A DNA stretch of 64,000 nucleotides, from contig NZ_JBFOHP010000002.1 of the NCBI RefSeq assembly GCF_040907265.1, forward strand, positions 2,380,501 to 2,444,500. The letters run 5' to 3'. The stretch's first letter is position 1. Each line of letters starts with the position of its first letter. This DNA is from Streptomyces sclerotialus (GTDB lineage: Bacteria > Actinomycetota > Actinomycetes > Streptomycetales > Streptomycetaceae). The position numbers and the translations under genes are program-made. Positions 27,200 through 37,055 of this stretch are shown here, in pieces. The notes below the pieces were generated by a model. It was not told the origin of the DNA, ran no database searches, and worked only from the letters and a program-made list of their open reading frames with translations.

Positions 27200-27370
27200 A
27201 TGGCCAAGAACAAGAACCGTGACCGCAATCAGAAGGCCGCCGCGCAGTCGGGGCGCGGACAGCAGCAGGCTCAGCAGTCGGCGATGGAAGCACAGGCGAA
27301 GTCGGCCGCCCAGGCGAACCCGGGCGACGTCGCCCGCAAGCACCGGGAGCGCCGCTTCGGCCACAACTGA
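27200..27370 (+). CDS. Small hydrophilic protein, 56 aa
   Basis: A 56-residue Gln/Ala/Lys-rich protein, MAKNKNRDRNQKAAAQSGRG at the start, ending in ARKHRERRFGHN. It has no hydrophobic segment and is probably disordered. AGGAGG at 27187-27192 is an excellent ribosome site for the ATG. It lies upstream of and convergent to dnaE, and similar small proteins occur at this position in other Streptomyces. Function unknown; the charge and composition could suit nucleic acid binding. Confidence 0.82.
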   Translation: MAKNKNRDRNQKAAAQSGRGQQQAQQSAMEAQAKSAAQANPGDVARKHRERRFGHN

Positions 27371-27402
27371 CGCGGCGGCGCCACGGCGGTGGTGCGCAAG
27401 AA

Positions 27403-27435
27403 GGGGCGCGCCCGGGATCACCCCGGGCGCGCCCC
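27403..27435. terminator. Bidirectional terminator between the small gene and dnaE
   Basis: A 14-bp perfect stem (GGGGCGCGCCCGGG with CCCGGGCGCGCCCC) and a 5-base loop in the convergent gap. Confidence 0.85.
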
Positions 27436-27491
27436 TGTCATACGTACCGCGTACTCCGTGGCGTACGCAGTACGTACGCTCCGCCGGCCGC

Positions 27492-30400
27492 TCAGCCCGC
27501 CAGGCAGGAGGCGCCGAGCAGCACCTTGAGGTCGCCGAAGAGCGACGGGTCGGCGGTGACCCGGTGCTTGTCCAGGCGCAGCACGGTCGTCTTCCGCGTC
27601 CCCTGCAGCTTGATCCGCACCTCCGTGGAGCCGCGGTGCTGGTTCAGCACGTCGCCCAGCTTCTCCACCAGCGGCGGGGTGACCTTGAGCGTCGGGATGG
27701 TGATCGTCAGGGGGGCGTTCGTCCCGGCGTCCGAAAGGTCGGGGATCATCATCTCCATGGCGACCAGACGGGGGACGTCCTCGCGCTTGTCCAGGCGGCC
27801 CTTGACGAAGACGATCGCGTCCTCGACGAGCTGGGTGGAGACCAGCTGGTAGGTGGCCGGGAAGAACATGCAGTCGATGGAGCCCGCCAGGTCCTCGACG
27901 GTGGCGATGGCCCAGGCGTTGCCCTGCTTGGTCATCTTGCGCTGCAGGCCGGAGATGATGCCGCCGATGGTGACGATCGAGCCGTCCGAATAGTCGCCGC
28001 CGGTGAGCTGGGAGATGCCGGCGTCCGCCTTGTCGGACAGGACGTGCTCCAGACCGAAGAGCGGATGGTCGGAGACGTACAGACCGAGCATCTCGCGCTC
28101 CTGCGCGAGCAGGTACGTCTTGTCCCACTCGACGTCGGAGAACTCCACGTCCAGGCCGAAGCCGGGGCCGCCGTCGTCGGCGTCGTCGCCCATCCCGCCG
28201 AAGAGGTCGAACTGCCCCTCGGCCTCCTTGCGCTTCACCTGGACGACGTTGTCGATCATCGTCTCGTAGTGCGCCATCAGGCCCTTGCGGGTGTGGCCCA
28301 TCTCGTCGAACGCGCCGGCCTTGATCAGCGACTCGGTGGTGCGCTTGTTGCAGACGACCGCCTCGACCTTGTCGAGATAGTCCGGGAAGGAGGAGAACTT
28401 CCCCTTGGACTTGCGGGCCCGGATGATCGCCTCGACGACGTTCGTACCGACGTTGCGGACCGCGGAGAGGCCGAAGAGGATCACGTCGTCGCCCTGCGCG
28501 GCGAAGTTCGACTCCGACTCGTTGACGTTCGGCGGGAGGACCTTGATGCCCATCTTGCGGCACTCGTTCAGGTAGACCGCCGACTTGTCCTTGTCGTCGC
28601 GCACCGAGGTGAGCAGCGCGGACATGTACTCCGCCGGGTAGTTCGCCTTCAGGTACGCGGTCCAGTACGTGACCAGGCCGTACGCGGAGGAGTGCGCCTT
28701 GTTGAACGCGTAGCCGGCGAACGGGACCAGCACGTCCCACAGCGCCTGGATCGCCTCGTCGGAGAAGCCGTTCTTCCGGGCACCGGCCTGGAAGAGGACG
28801 AAGTTCTTCTCCAGCTCCTCGGGCTTCTTCTTGCCCATCACGCGACGGAGGACGTCGGCTTCGCCGAGGGAGTAGCCGGCGACGATCTGGGCGGCCTTCT
28901 GGACCTGCTCCTGGTAGACGATCAGGCCGTAGGTGAGGCCCAGGACCTCCTTGAGCGGCTCCTCCAGCTCCGGGTGGATCGGCGTGATCTCCTGGCGGCC
29001 GTTCTTCCGCTCCGCGTAGTTGATGTGGGAGTTCATGCCCATCGGGCCCGGGCGGTACAGGGCCGAGACGGCGGAGATGTCCTCGAAGTTGTCGGGCTGC
29101 ATCTGGCGCAGCAGCGAACGCATCGGGCCGCCGTCGAACTGGAAGACGCCGAGCGTGTCACCGCGGCAGAGCAGTTCGTACGTCTTCGGGTCGTCGAGCG
29201 GGATCTCCAGGAGGTCCAGCTTGACGCCCTTGTTGGCCTCCACCATCTTGCGGGCGTCGTCCATGATGGTGAGGTTGCGCAGGCCCAGGAAGTCCATCTT
29301 CAGCAGGCCGAGCGACTCGCACTGCGGGTAGTCCCACTGGGTGATCGTCACGCCGTCGGTGTGCCGCGTCCACAGCGGGGCGTGGTCGACGATCGGCTCG
29401 CTGGACATGATCACGCCGGCCGCGTGCACGCCCATCTGCCGGACCAGGCCCTCGACGCCCTTGGCGGTGTCGATGACCTTCTTCACGTCCGGTTCGTTCT
29501 CGTACATCGACCGGATCTCGCCGGCCTCGCTGTAGCGCGGGTGCTCCGGGTTGGTGATGCCGTCCAGGTCGATGCCCTTGCCGAGGACGTCGGCGGGCAT
29601 GGCCTTGGTGAGGCGGTCACCCATGGCGTACGGGTAGCCGAGGACGCGGGCGGAGTCCTTGATCGCGTTCTTCGCCTTGATCTTGCCGTAGGTGCCGATC
29701 ATGGCGACCTTGTCGGCGCCGTACTTCTCGGTCACGTACCGGATCACTTCGACGCGCCGGCGCTCGTCGAAGTCGATGTCGACATCGGGCATGGACACGC
29801 GCTCGGGGTTCAGGAACCGCTCGAAGATCAGCCCGTGCTCGATCGGGTCGAGGTCGGTGATGCCCATGGCGTACGCGACGATCGAGCCGGCCGCGGAGCC
29901 TCGGCCCGGGCCCACCGCGATGCCGTTGTTCTTCGCCCACATGATGAAGTCCGCGACGACCAGGAAGTACCCCGGGAACCCCATCTGGATGATGATGTCC
30001 ATCTCGTACTCGGCCTGCTTCTGGCGGTCCTCGGGGACGCCGCCGGGGAAGCGCCGGGCCATGCCGCGCCGGACCTCTTCCTGGAACCACGTGACCTCGG
30101 TGAAGCCCTCGGGGATGTCGAACTTCGGCATCAGGTCGCGCTTCTCGAACATCCCGGTGGTGTCGATCTGGTCGGCGACCAGCCGGGTGTTGTCGCAGCC
30201 CAGCTGCCAGGCCTCGGAGGAGTCGATGGCGTACATCTCCTCCGTGGACTTCAGGTAGTAGCCGGTGCCGTCGAAGCGGAAGCGGTCGGGGTCGGAGAGG
30301 TTCTTGCCGGTCTGGATGCAGAGCAGCGCGTCGTGGGCGCTCGCCTCGTGCGAGTAGGTGTAGTGCGAGTCGTTGGTGACCAGCGGCGGGATGCCCAGCT

Positions 30401-31034
30401 CCTTGCCGATCTTCAGCAGGTCGTCGCGGACCCGGCGCTCGATCTCGATGCCGTGGTCCATCAGCTCCAGGAAGTACCGGTCCTTGCCGAAGATGTCCTG
30501 GTACTCACCCGCCGCCTTGCGGGCCTCCTCGTACTGGCCCAGGCGCAGCCGGGTCTGCAGCTCGCCGGAGGGGCAGCCGGTGGACGCGATCAGCCCCTCG
30601 GACCACTGGGAGATCGTCTCCTTGTCCATACGCGGCCACTTCTGCAGCCAGCCCTCGGCGTACGCGTCGGAGGACAGCTTGAAGAGGTTGTGCAGACCGG
30701 TCTTGTTCGCCGCCCAGATCGTCTTGTGGGTGTAACCACCCGAACCGGAGACGTCGTCGCGCTTCTGGTGCGGCTGGCCCCACTGGATCTTGCGCTTGGT
30801 CCGCCGGGACTCCGGGGCCACGTAGGCCTCGATGCCGATGATCGGCGTCACACCGGCCTTCTGGGCGCTGTGGAAGAAGTCATAGGCGCCGTGGAGGTTG
30901 CCGTGGTCGGACATGGCGATGTGCGTCATGCCCATTTCATTGGCGGCCTTGAACATGTCCTTGAGCCGCGCGGCACCGTCCAGCAGCGAGTACTGGGTGT
31001 GGACGTGCAGGTGCGTGAACGGCTTTTTGGCCAC
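27492..31034 (-). CDS. dnaE: DNA polymerase III alpha subunit
   Basis: Replicative polymerase of 1180 residues. The N-terminal PHP domain starts HLHVHTQYSLLDGAARL and contains AMSDHGNLHG. The palm catalytic motif PDVDIDFD lies near residue 418 with the third Asp further on. GRGSAAGSIVAYAMG, KMDFLGLRNLT and FNKAHSSAYG are typical DnaE segments, and the C-terminal part carries the clamp-binding and OB-fold regions (DGSIVTIGGIISGLQRK). Length and motifs are those of the DnaE1 type, not PolC or DnaE2. Confidence 0.97.
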   Translation of the reverse strand: MAKKPFTHLHVHTQYSLLDGAARLKDMFKAANEMGMTHIAMSDHGNLHGAYDFFHSAQKAGVTPIIGIEAYVAPESRRTKRKIQWGQPHQKRDDVSGSGGYTHKTIWAANKTGLHNLFKLSSDAYAEGWLQKWPRMDKETISQWSEGLIASTGCPSGELQTRLRLGQYEEARKAAGEYQDIFGKDRYFLELMDHGIEIERRVRDDLLKIGKELGIPPLVTNDSHYTYSHEASAHDALLCIQTGKNLSDPDRFRFDGTGYYLKSTEEMYAIDSSEAWQLGCDNTRLVADQIDTTGMFEKRDLMPKFDIPEGFTEVTWFQEEVRRGMARRFPGGVPEDRQKQAEYEMDIIIQMGFPGYFLVVADFIMWAKNNGIAVGPGRGSAAGSIVAYAMGITDLDPIEHGLIFERFLNPERVSMPDVDIDFDERRRVEVIRYVTEKYGADKVAMIGTYGKIKAKNAIKDSARVLGYPYAMGDRLTKAMPADVLGKGIDLDGITNPEHPRYSEAGEIRSMYENEPDVKKVIDTAKGVEGLVRQMGVHAAGVIMSSEPIVDHAPLWTRHTDGVTITQWDYPQCESLGLLKMDFLGLRNLTIMDDARKMVEANKGVKLDLLEIPLDDPKTYELLCRGDTLGVFQFDGGPMRSLLRQMQPDNFEDISAVSALYRPGPMGMNSHINYAERKNGRQEITPIHPELEEPLKEVLGLTYGLIVYQEQVQKAAQIVAGYSLGEADVLRRVMGKKKPEELEKNFVLFQAGARKNGFSDEAIQALWDVLVPFAGYAFNKAHSSAYGLVTYWTAYLKANYPAEYMSALLTSVRDDKDKSAVYLNECRKMGIKVLPPNVNESESNFAAQGDDVILFGLSAVRNVGTNVVEAIIRARKSKGKFSSFPDYLDKVEAVVCNKRTTESLIKAGAFDEMGHTRKGLMAHYETMIDNVVQVKRKEAEGQFDLFGGMGDDADDGGPGFGLDVEFSDVEWDKTYLLAQEREMLGLYVSDHPLFGLEHVLSDKADAGISQLTGGDYSDGSIVTIGGIISGLQRKMTKQGNAWAIATVEDLAGSIDCMFFPATYQLVSTQLVEDAIVFVKGRLDKREDVPRLVAMEMMIPDLSDAGTNAPLTITIPTLKVTPPLVEKLGDVLNQHRGSTEVRIKLQGTRKTTVLRLDKHRVTADPSLFGDLKVLLGASCLAG

Positions 31035-31256
31035 GGCGGAGGACCTCCGGAAGCAGTCGGCAGAGTGGGTGGACGGTCAGGAAGTCTACGACTCCCGACT
31101 GACAATCGAGGCCCGGAATCGGACCCGCGGCGCGCAGCGCCTCGATGAGGGGTGGTGGGCGGGCGGGCACGCGCAGGTAGCCTCGCGCGTTGTCAGTCAC
31201 GGAACATCCGTCCGCAACGCACGGGCCCCACGAAGGCCCCCAGGAGGCACCCAGCG

Positions 31257-32591
31257 ATGTCGAACCAGCACGTCCCGGCGCAGGACGCCGACCGGCGCGG
31301 CGAGGAGATACTCGCCGTCTTCGACACCGCCTTCGGGGAGCTGCTCGCCGCCGACCCCGCGGCCTTCCGGGTGAAGTTCCGCAAGATGGCCGCCTCCGCC
31401 TTCGCCTTCTACCGCGGCACGGCCTGCCTGTTCTACAAGGACCTGGAGGCGGGCAAGGACACCGGCCCGTACCTGGACGAGCGGACCTCCCGGGTGTGGA
31501 TCCACGGCGATCTGCACGCGGAGAACTTCGGCACGTACATGGACGCCACGGGCCGCCTGATCTTCAACGTCAACGACTTCGACGAGGCGTACGTCGGCCC
31601 CTTCATCTGGGACCTCGAGCGCTTCGCCGCCTCCGTGGCGCTGATCGGGTACGCCAAGGCGCTCAGTGACGAGCAGATCACCGCCCTGGTGCGCACGTAC
31701 GCCACCGCCTACCGGGAGCGCATCCACGCGCTGGCCACCGGCGCCAGGGACGACGAGACCCAGCCCTTCACGCTGGACACCGCCGAGGGCCCGCTGCTGG
31801 ACGCGCTGCGCGACGCCCGCTCGCGCACCCGCTTCGGGCTGCTGGACACGATGACGGAGATCCGCGACTTCGAGCGGCGCTTCTCCCCCGGCGGCGGCGC
31901 CGTCGAGCTGGACGCGGCGACCCGGTACAAGGTCCTGGCCGCCTTCGACGGCTATCTGGAGACGCTCCCGGAGTCCAGCCTCGCCCGCCCGGACTCCTAC
32001 CGCGTCAAGGACGTGGTCGGCCGCCGCGGCATCGGTATCGGCTCGGCCGGCCTGCCCTCGTACAACATCCTGCTGGAGGGCAACAGCGACGCCCTGGAGA
32101 ACGACGTCGTCATCTACATGAAGCAGGCGCAGACCCCGGCGGTCTCGCGGCACATCACCGACCCCGAGGTGCGCGGCTACTTCCGGCACGAGGGGCACCG
32201 CACGGTGATCTCCCAGCGCGCGCTGCAGGCGCACGCCGACCCGTGGCTGGGCTGGACCGAGCTGGACGGCAGCGGCCAGCTGGTCGCCGAGGTCTCGCCG
32301 TACGCCGTCGACCTGGACTGGTCCGACATCGACGAGATCGAGGAGATCTCCGCCGTGGTGGCCGGCCTGGGCCGGGCGACGGCCGCGATGCACGCCGCGG
32401 CGGACGACGAGAGCGGCCACTCGCTCGTGCCGTTCTCCACGGAGCGCGCGATCGACGCGGCCATCGCCGCGGACGAGGCCGGCTTCGCCGAGCTGCTGGT
32501 GGACTTCGCGCACGGCTACGGCTCCCGGGCCCGCCGCGACCACCAGATATTCGTCGACCTCTTCCGCAACGGCCGCATCCCGGGGCTGTGA
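31257..32591 (+). CDS. DUF2252 family protein
   Basis: A 444-residue protein of the DUF2252 family, which is related in fold to aminoglycoside phosphotransferase-like kinases. WIHGDLHAENFGTY near residue 80 and NVNDFDEAYVGPFIWDLERF near 100 resemble the catalytic HGDxHxxN and metal-binding DFD motifs. A later YNILLEGNS and YMKQAQTP segment is also conserved. ATG 31257 has CAGGAGG nine bases upstream. Divergent from dnaE, with a 222-base intergenic region. Substrate unknown. Confidence 0.88.
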   Translation: MSNQHVPAQDADRRGEEILAVFDTAFGELLAADPAAFRVKFRKMAASAFAFYRGTACLFYKDLEAGKDTGPYLDERTSRVWIHGDLHAENFGTYMDATGRLIFNVNDFDEAYVGPFIWDLERFAASVALIGYAKALSDEQITALVRTYATAYRERIHALATGARDDETQPFTLDTAEGPLLDALRDARSRTRFGLLDTMTEIRDFERRFSPGGGAVELDAATRYKVLAAFDGYLETLPESSLARPDSYRVKDVVGRRGIGIGSAGLPSYNILLEGNSDALENDVVIYMKQAQTPAVSRHITDPEVRGYFRHEGHRTVISQRALQAHADPWLGWTELDGSGQLVAEVSPYAVDLDWSDIDEIEEISAVVAGLGRATAAMHAAADDESGHSLVPFSTERAIDAAIAADEAGFAELLVDFAHGYGSRARRDHQIFVDLFRNGRIPGL

Positions 32592-32596
32592 TCCGC

Positions 32597-32621
32597 GGGG
32601 CCCGGCTCCGGGCCCCGTTTT
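32597..32621 (+). terminator. Terminator after the DUF2252 gene
   Basis: GGGGCCC / GGGCCCC stem with a 6-base loop, followed by GTTTT, close to a classical intrinsic terminator. Confidence 0.75.
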
Positions 32622-32656
32622 CACAGAAACCCCTTAAGCGGCGCTTATCCCGGGCC

Positions 32657-33367
32657 ATGGCAGACTCGATTTCGATGGACATCTCGGCGGCACACCTACG
32701 GGCACTGCGCGCGGCGCTCTTCACGGCACTGTGCGTGACGCTGTCCGCCGCCTCCCATGTGCTGCTCTCCCGGATGCCGCTGCCGCTGCCGACGGTGGCC
32801 GCGCTCGCCGCCGCCGTCTTCGTGCTCGCGTACGCGCTGGCCGGCCGGGAACGGCGCTTCGGGCCGATAGCGGCCCTGCTGGTACCGCTGGAGCTCGCTG
32901 CCGACACCGTCTTCAGCGTCGGCCAGCACGCCTGCTACGGCGCGGCCGGCGGCCCCGTCGCCGGCCCGCTCCGCTCCCTGGGCGTCGACCTCCTGTGCCG
33001 CGGCGGCGACGTCGGCACCCCGCTGGCCCGGGCCGCCGGACACCAGCCGGCCCCCGCCGCCACCTGGCTGCTGCTGCTCGCCGTGCACGTCGCCGTCGGG
33101 CTGCTGGCCGCCGCCTGGCTGCGCCGCGGCGAGACGGCGCTGATCCAGCTGCTGGGCGCGCTGGCCGTCTTCGCGCTGCGGCCGCTGCTGGTCGCGGTGG
33201 CGGTGCTGACCGCCGGCCGCGCCCCGCGCCGCCCGGCCGTACCGCCCGTGGCGGCCCCCGCGCCGTCCCGCGGCATCCCGCTGCTCGTGCACTGCGTCGT
33301 ACGCCGGGGACCTCCCCCATTGCCTCAACGGCATGGGCGGTGCCCCCACCGCTCCCTCGCGGCCTGA
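32657..33367 (+). CDS. Integral membrane protein, C-terminus read from a repeat
   Basis: A 236-residue membrane protein of unknown function with about five hydrophobic segments between residues 20 and 190 (for example PTVAALAAAVFVLAYALAG and TWLLLLAVHVAVGLLAAAWL). The last 20 residues (RRGPPPLPQRHGRCPHRSLA) do not look native: they are encoded by a GC-rich imperfect inverted repeat of a kind common between Streptomyces genes. ATG 32657 is used; ATG 32675 is possible. Confidence 0.75.
   Translation: MADSISMDISAAHLRALRAALFTALCVTLSAASHVLLSRMPLPLPTVAALAAAVFVLAYALAGRERRFGPIAALLVPLELAADTVFSVGQHACYGAAGGPVAGPLRSLGVDLLCRGGDVGTPLARAAGHQPAPAATWLLLLAVHVAVGLLAAAWLRRGETALIQLLGALAVFALRPLLVAVAVLTAGRAPRRPAVPPVAAPAPSRGIPLLVHCVVRRGPPPLPQRHGRCPHRSLAA
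33306..33347. repeat. Imperfect inverted repeat inside the 3' end of a gene
   Basis: Arms 33306-33323 and 33331-33347 (GGGGACCTCCCCCATTGC against GCATGGGCGGTGCCCCC) with a 7-base loop. This looks like the dispersed intergenic palindromes found in many Streptomyces genomes. Confidence 0.55.
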
Positions 33368-33456
33368 TCCGCGACCACCGGTCCTTTCCCCACGGGGCAC
33401 GGCACGCCGCATTCCCGGCGCCACCCCGGCACAGCAGACCCAGGAGCAAACCGATC

Positions 33457-34290
33457 ATGAGCAACCGCAACAGCCAGGCCAACAAGCAGGCAGCCCGTGA
33501 GCGGCTGCGCGCCGAGCGCGAGCGGCAGGCGAAGAAGGACAAGGTGCGCCGTCAGCTGACGGTCGGCGGCGCGATCGTCGTGGTGCTGGCCATCGCCGGC
33601 GGCATCGGACTGGCCGTCGCCAATTCCGGCGGTGGCGGCGACGGCAGCCCGGAGGACACCTGGGCCAAGGCCAAGAACGCCAAGCTGGTCAAGCCGGCGA
33701 ACACCACCGGCAGCGACGGCACGACCGTCACCATCGGCGAGAAGGACGCCAAGAACACCCTCGCGCTGTACGAGGACCCGCGCTGCCCCGGTTGCGCCAA
33801 CTTCGAGCAGAACGTGGGCGACACCGTCGAGAAGGACATCGCCGACGGCACGTACAAGGCCACCTTCCACCTGGGCACGTTCCTGGACGACAACCTCCAG
33901 GGCACCGGTTCGAAGAACGCGGTGAGCGCCCTGGGCGCCGCGCTGAACAAGAGCCCCGAGGCGTTCCTCAAGTACAAGTACGCGCTGTACTCGAAGGAGT
34001 ACCACCCGGAGGAGACCGGCCCGGACAAGTTCGCGGACGACTCCTACCTGATCAAGGTCGCGGACACGGTGCCCGAGCTCAAGGGCGACAAGGCGTTCCA
34101 GAAGGCCCTGAAGGACGGTACGTACGACCGCTGGGCGCTGGCGATGTCCGACGCGTTCAACAGCGCCAAGGACGTCCGGAGCACGCCCACGGTCAAGCTG
34201 AACGGCAAGCTCCTCTCCGCCGACGGCCAGAGCGCGCCGTCCACCCCCGACGTGTTCAACTCCCTCGTGGAGAAGAACCTCAAGAAGTAG
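33457..34290 (+). CDS. DsbA-like thioredoxin-fold membrane-anchored protein 1
   Basis: A 277-residue secreted-side protein. A basic, charged N-terminus (RERLRAERERQAKKDKVRR) precedes a single membrane anchor at about residues 33-53. The thioredoxin-fold domain begins near residue 90 with the redox motif RCPGC in ALYEDPRCPGCANFEQ; the helical insert and the cis-Pro region STPTVKLNG follow. Probably a thiol oxidoreductase acting outside the membrane. Its neighbour at 34419 is a clear paralogue with the same MSNRNSQA start. ATG has AGGAG at a suitable distance. Confidence 0.88.
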   Translation: MSNRNSQANKQAARERLRAERERQAKKDKVRRQLTVGGAIVVVLAIAGGIGLAVANSGGGGDGSPEDTWAKAKNAKLVKPANTTGSDGTTVTIGEKDAKNTLALYEDPRCPGCANFEQNVGDTVEKDIADGTYKATFHLGTFLDDNLQGTGSKNAVSALGAALNKSPEAFLKYKYALYSKEYHPEETGPDKFADDSYLIKVADTVPELKGDKAFQKALKDGTYDRWALAMSDAFNSAKDVRSTPTVKLNGKLLSADGQSAPSTPDVFNSLVEKNLKK

Positions 34291-34305
34291 CGGACGCGTC
34301 CGCGG

Positions 34306-34353
34306 CGGCCGGCGGACGTACGGGCGGCATGCGTCCCGTGCGTCCGCCGGCCG
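34306..34353 (+). terminator. Hairpin between the two DsbA-like genes
   Basis: A 13-bp perfect outer stem (34306-34318 with 34341-34353), with a smaller inner stem (ACGGG / CCCGT). It should end or attenuate transcription after the first paralogue. Confidence 0.75.
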
Positions 34354-34418
34354 TTGCCGAATCTTGACCACTTGCCGGCCGGCCCCCGTGGCAGACTCCC
34401 CGCCATGGAGGGGACCGC

Positions 34419-35264
34419 ATGAGCAACCGCAACAGCCAGGCCGCCAAGTCCGCCGCCCGGGAGCGCATACGCGCCGAACGGGAGCGGGAGAAGAAGCGCG
34501 CGAGGCTCCGCCGTCAGCTCGTCGTGGCCGGCGGTGTGCTCGGCGTCCTGGTGATCGCCGGCGGCATCGGTTACGGCGTGCTGAAGGCCAACGAGCCCAC
34601 CGGCTGGGAGGCCGCCAAGGAGGCGAAGCTGGTCGAGCCCGCGCACACGCAGGGCAAGAACGGCACGGAGATCCTCATCGGTGAGAAGAGCGCGAAGGAC
34701 ACCCTGGAGGTGTTCGAGGACATCCGCTGCCCGGCGTGCGCGTCCTTCGAACAGTCCACGGGCAAGGTGCTGCTGAAGGACATCGAGGACGGCCGGTACA
34801 AGGTCCGCTTCACGATGTACGCGTTCATCGACGACATGGCCGGCGGCGAGGGCTCCAAGAACGCGCTGAGCGCGCTGGGCGCCGCGCTGGACAAGAGCCC
34901 CGAGGCGTTCCTCCACTACAAGGAGGCGCTGTTCTCGGCGCGGAACCACCCCGAGGAGAGCGTCGACACCTACGCCAAGGACTCCGCGCTGCTGAAGGTC
35001 GCCGACCAGGTGCCCGAGCTCAAGGGGGACGCGAAGTTCACGCGGGCGGTCAAGGACGGCACGTACGACCGCTGGGCGATGGAGATGGCCGGGCTGTTCG
35101 GCCGCAAGGGCGTCAAGGGCACCCCGACCTTCATGCACGGGGACAAGAAGCTGGAGATGGCGCAGATCCCCCAGCAGCAGATGACGCAGGAGCAGTACAA
35201 CAAGCTCGCGCGGGACAACTTCGAGAAGATGATCGACAAGGAGTTCGGTCCGGCGGAGAAGTGA
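34419..35264 (+). CDS. DsbA-like thioredoxin-fold membrane-anchored protein 2
   Basis: A 281-residue tandem paralogue of the preceding gene: basic N-terminus, single membrane anchor at about residues 34-54, then a DsbA-type domain with active site CPAC in VFEDIRCPACASFEQ and cis-Pro region GTPTFMHGDKK. The CPAC and CPGC variants suggest different redox potentials. A long GC-rich hairpin lies between the two genes, so they can be expressed separately. Substrates are unknown. Confidence 0.88.
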   Translation: MSNRNSQAAKSAARERIRAEREREKKRARLRRQLVVAGGVLGVLVIAGGIGYGVLKANEPTGWEAAKEAKLVEPAHTQGKNGTEILIGEKSAKDTLEVFEDIRCPACASFEQSTGKVLLKDIEDGRYKVRFTMYAFIDDMAGGEGSKNALSALGAALDKSPEAFLHYKEALFSARNHPEESVDTYAKDSALLKVADQVPELKGDAKFTRAVKDGTYDRWAMEMAGLFGRKGVKGTPTFMHGDKKLEMAQIPQQQMTQEQYNKLARDNFEKMIDKEFGPAEK

Positions 35265-35342
35265 CGCCGCATCTCCGGTGACCGGGGGCACGGGTTCACG
35301 GATCCGATGGAATCCGTACCCCCGAAGTCACTTACCAGCCAG

Positions 35343-35348
35343 TAGGGT
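35343..35348 (+). promoter_or_regulatory. Candidate -10 box of phoD
   Basis: TAGGGT followed by eight bases and the GTG at 35357, without a ribosome site. This suggests a leaderless or very short-leader mRNA. No tandem GTTCACC PHO box is visible, only one partial GTTCACG at 35294. Confidence 0.4.
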
Positions 35349-35356
35349 GATCGGCC

Positions 35357-37018
35357 GTGACCGATCATGACCAGATCTCGCGCCGTACCGCCGTCACGGC
35401 CGTAGCCACGACCGCCGCCCTCCTGCCCCTCGGCACCGCCGCCACCGCGCGCGCCGCCGAGCCCGCGGCCAGGACGGCGGCCACGTCCGCCACCGCCCCC
35501 TTCCAGCACGGTGTCGCCTCCGGTGATCCGCTGCCCGACGGCGTCCTGCTGTGGACCAGAGTCACCCCGGCCGCCGACGCGCTGCCGGGCTCCGGCAAGG
35601 GCCCGGCCACGAAGGTGGAGTGGCAGGTGGCCACCGACAAGGGCTTCACCGAGGTGGTCGCGCGGGGAACCGTGACCACCTCGGCGGCCACCGACCACAC
35701 CGTCAAGGCGGACGTACGGGGGCTGGCGCCCGCCACCCTGTACTGGTTCCGCTTCACCGCGCTCGGCGTCCACTCCCCCGCGGGCCGCACCCGCACCGCC
35801 CCCGCCGCCGGCACCGCGGCCGCCAACGTCCGCTTCGGCGTGGTCTCCTGCGCCAACTGGGAGGCCGGGTACTTCTCCCCGTACCGCCATCTCGCGGCCC
35901 GCACCGACCTGGACGCGGTGCTGCACCTCGGGGACTACCTCTACGAGTACAGAACGGGCGAGTACCCGGCCCTGAAGTACGTGGTCCGGCCGCACTCCCC
36001 CGGCCACGAGCTCCTCACCCTGGCCGATTACCGGATCCGGCACGGCGCCCACAAGACCGACCCGGACGCGCAGGCGATGCACGCCGCGCACCCGGTGATC
36101 GCGATGTGGGACGACCACGAGTTCGCCGACAACGCCTGGCAGGGCGGCGCGGAGAACCACACGCCGGGCACCGAGGGCGACTGGACGGCCCGGATGGCCG
36201 CGGCGAAGCAGGCGTACTTCGAGTGGATGCCGGTACGCCCCTCCACCGCCGGTACCACCTACCGCCGCCTGCAGTTCGGCACGCTCGCCGACCTCCACCT
36301 GCTGGACCTGCGCAGCTTCCGGGACGAGCAGGTGCCGATAGGCAGCGGCCAGGCCGACGACCCGGGCCGCACCCTCACCGGACGGGCCCAGCTGGACTGG
36401 CTGAAGGCGGGGCTGGAGAGGTCGGCGGCGGCCTGGCGGCTGGTCGGCACCTCCGTGATGATCTCGCAGGTGGCCTTCGGCTCCGTACCGGCCCATCTGC
36501 TGGGCCCGCTCGCCGAGGTGCTGGGCCTGCCCAAGGAGGGGCTGGCCGTCAACACCGACCAGTGGGACGGCTACACCGACGACCGGCGCGAGCTGCTGAC
36601 GCACCTCGGCGACCGGTCCATCGGCAACACCGTCTTCCTCACCGGCGACATCCACATGTCCTGGGCCAACGACGTGCCGCTCAAGGCCGCCACGTACCCG
36701 GGGCAGGCGCCGGTGGCCACCGAGTTCGTCGTCACCTCGGTCACCTCCGACAACCTCGACGACATCCTGCACGTCGCTCCGCACACGCTGTCGCTGCCCG
36801 CCGCCGCGGCGGTCCGGGCCGCCAACCGCCACGTGAAGTGGGTGGACATGGACAGCCACGGTTACGGCGTCCTCGACGTCACCGCCGAGCGGACGCAGAT
36901 GGACTACTACGCCGTCTCCGACAAGGCCGACCGGAACGCCACGGCGTCACTGGTGCGCTCGTACCGCACGCTCAGCGGCACCCAGCGCGTGGAGCGGGCC
37001 GACGGACCGGTGGTCTGA
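35357..37018 (+). CDS. phoD: PhoD-type alkaline phosphatase
   Basis: A secreted calcium/iron-dependent phosphodiesterase-phosphatase that releases phosphate, 553 residues. The N-terminus carries a twin-arginine signal ([11 protein letters not shown], then a hydrophobic stretch ending ATARAAE). The N-terminal beta domain ([21 protein letters not shown]) precedes the metallophosphatase domain with [22 protein letters not shown] and [13 protein letters not shown]. In S. coelicolor its homologue is under PhoP control; a PHO box is not evident here. Confidence 0.94.
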   Translation: MTDHDQISRRTAVTAVATTAALLPLGTAATARAAEPAARTAATSATAPFQHGVASGDPLPDGVLLWTRVTPAADALPGSGKGPATKVEWQVATDKGFTEVVARGTVTTSAATDHTVKADVRGLAPATLYWFRFTALGVHSPAGRTRTAPAAGTAAANVRFGVVSCANWEAGYFSPYRHLAARTDLDAVLHLGDYLYEYRTGEYPALKYVVRPHSPGHELLTLADYRIRHGAHKTDPDAQAMHAAHPVIAMWDDHEFADNAWQGGAENHTPGTEGDWTARMAAAKQAYFEWMPVRPSTAGTTYRRLQFGTLADLHLLDLRSFRDEQVPIGSGQADDPGRTLTGRAQLDWLKAGLERSAAAWRLVGTSVMISQVAFGSVPAHLLGPLAEVLGLPKEGLAVNTDQWDGYTDDRRELLTHLGDRSIGNTVFLTGDIHMSWANDVPLKAATYPGQAPVATEFVVTSVTSDNLDDILHVAPHTLSLPAAAAVRAANRHVKWVDMDSHGYGVLDVTAERTQMDYYAVSDKADRNATASLVRSYRTLSGTQRVERADGPVV

Positions 37019-37055
37019 CCGGAGGACGCGTACGGCCGCCGGGCCGCGTCCGGGG

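Noticed and set aside
35290..35320. PHO box upstream of phoD
   Set aside because: Only one partial GTTCACG; the tandem 11-base repeat needed for PhoP binding is not there.
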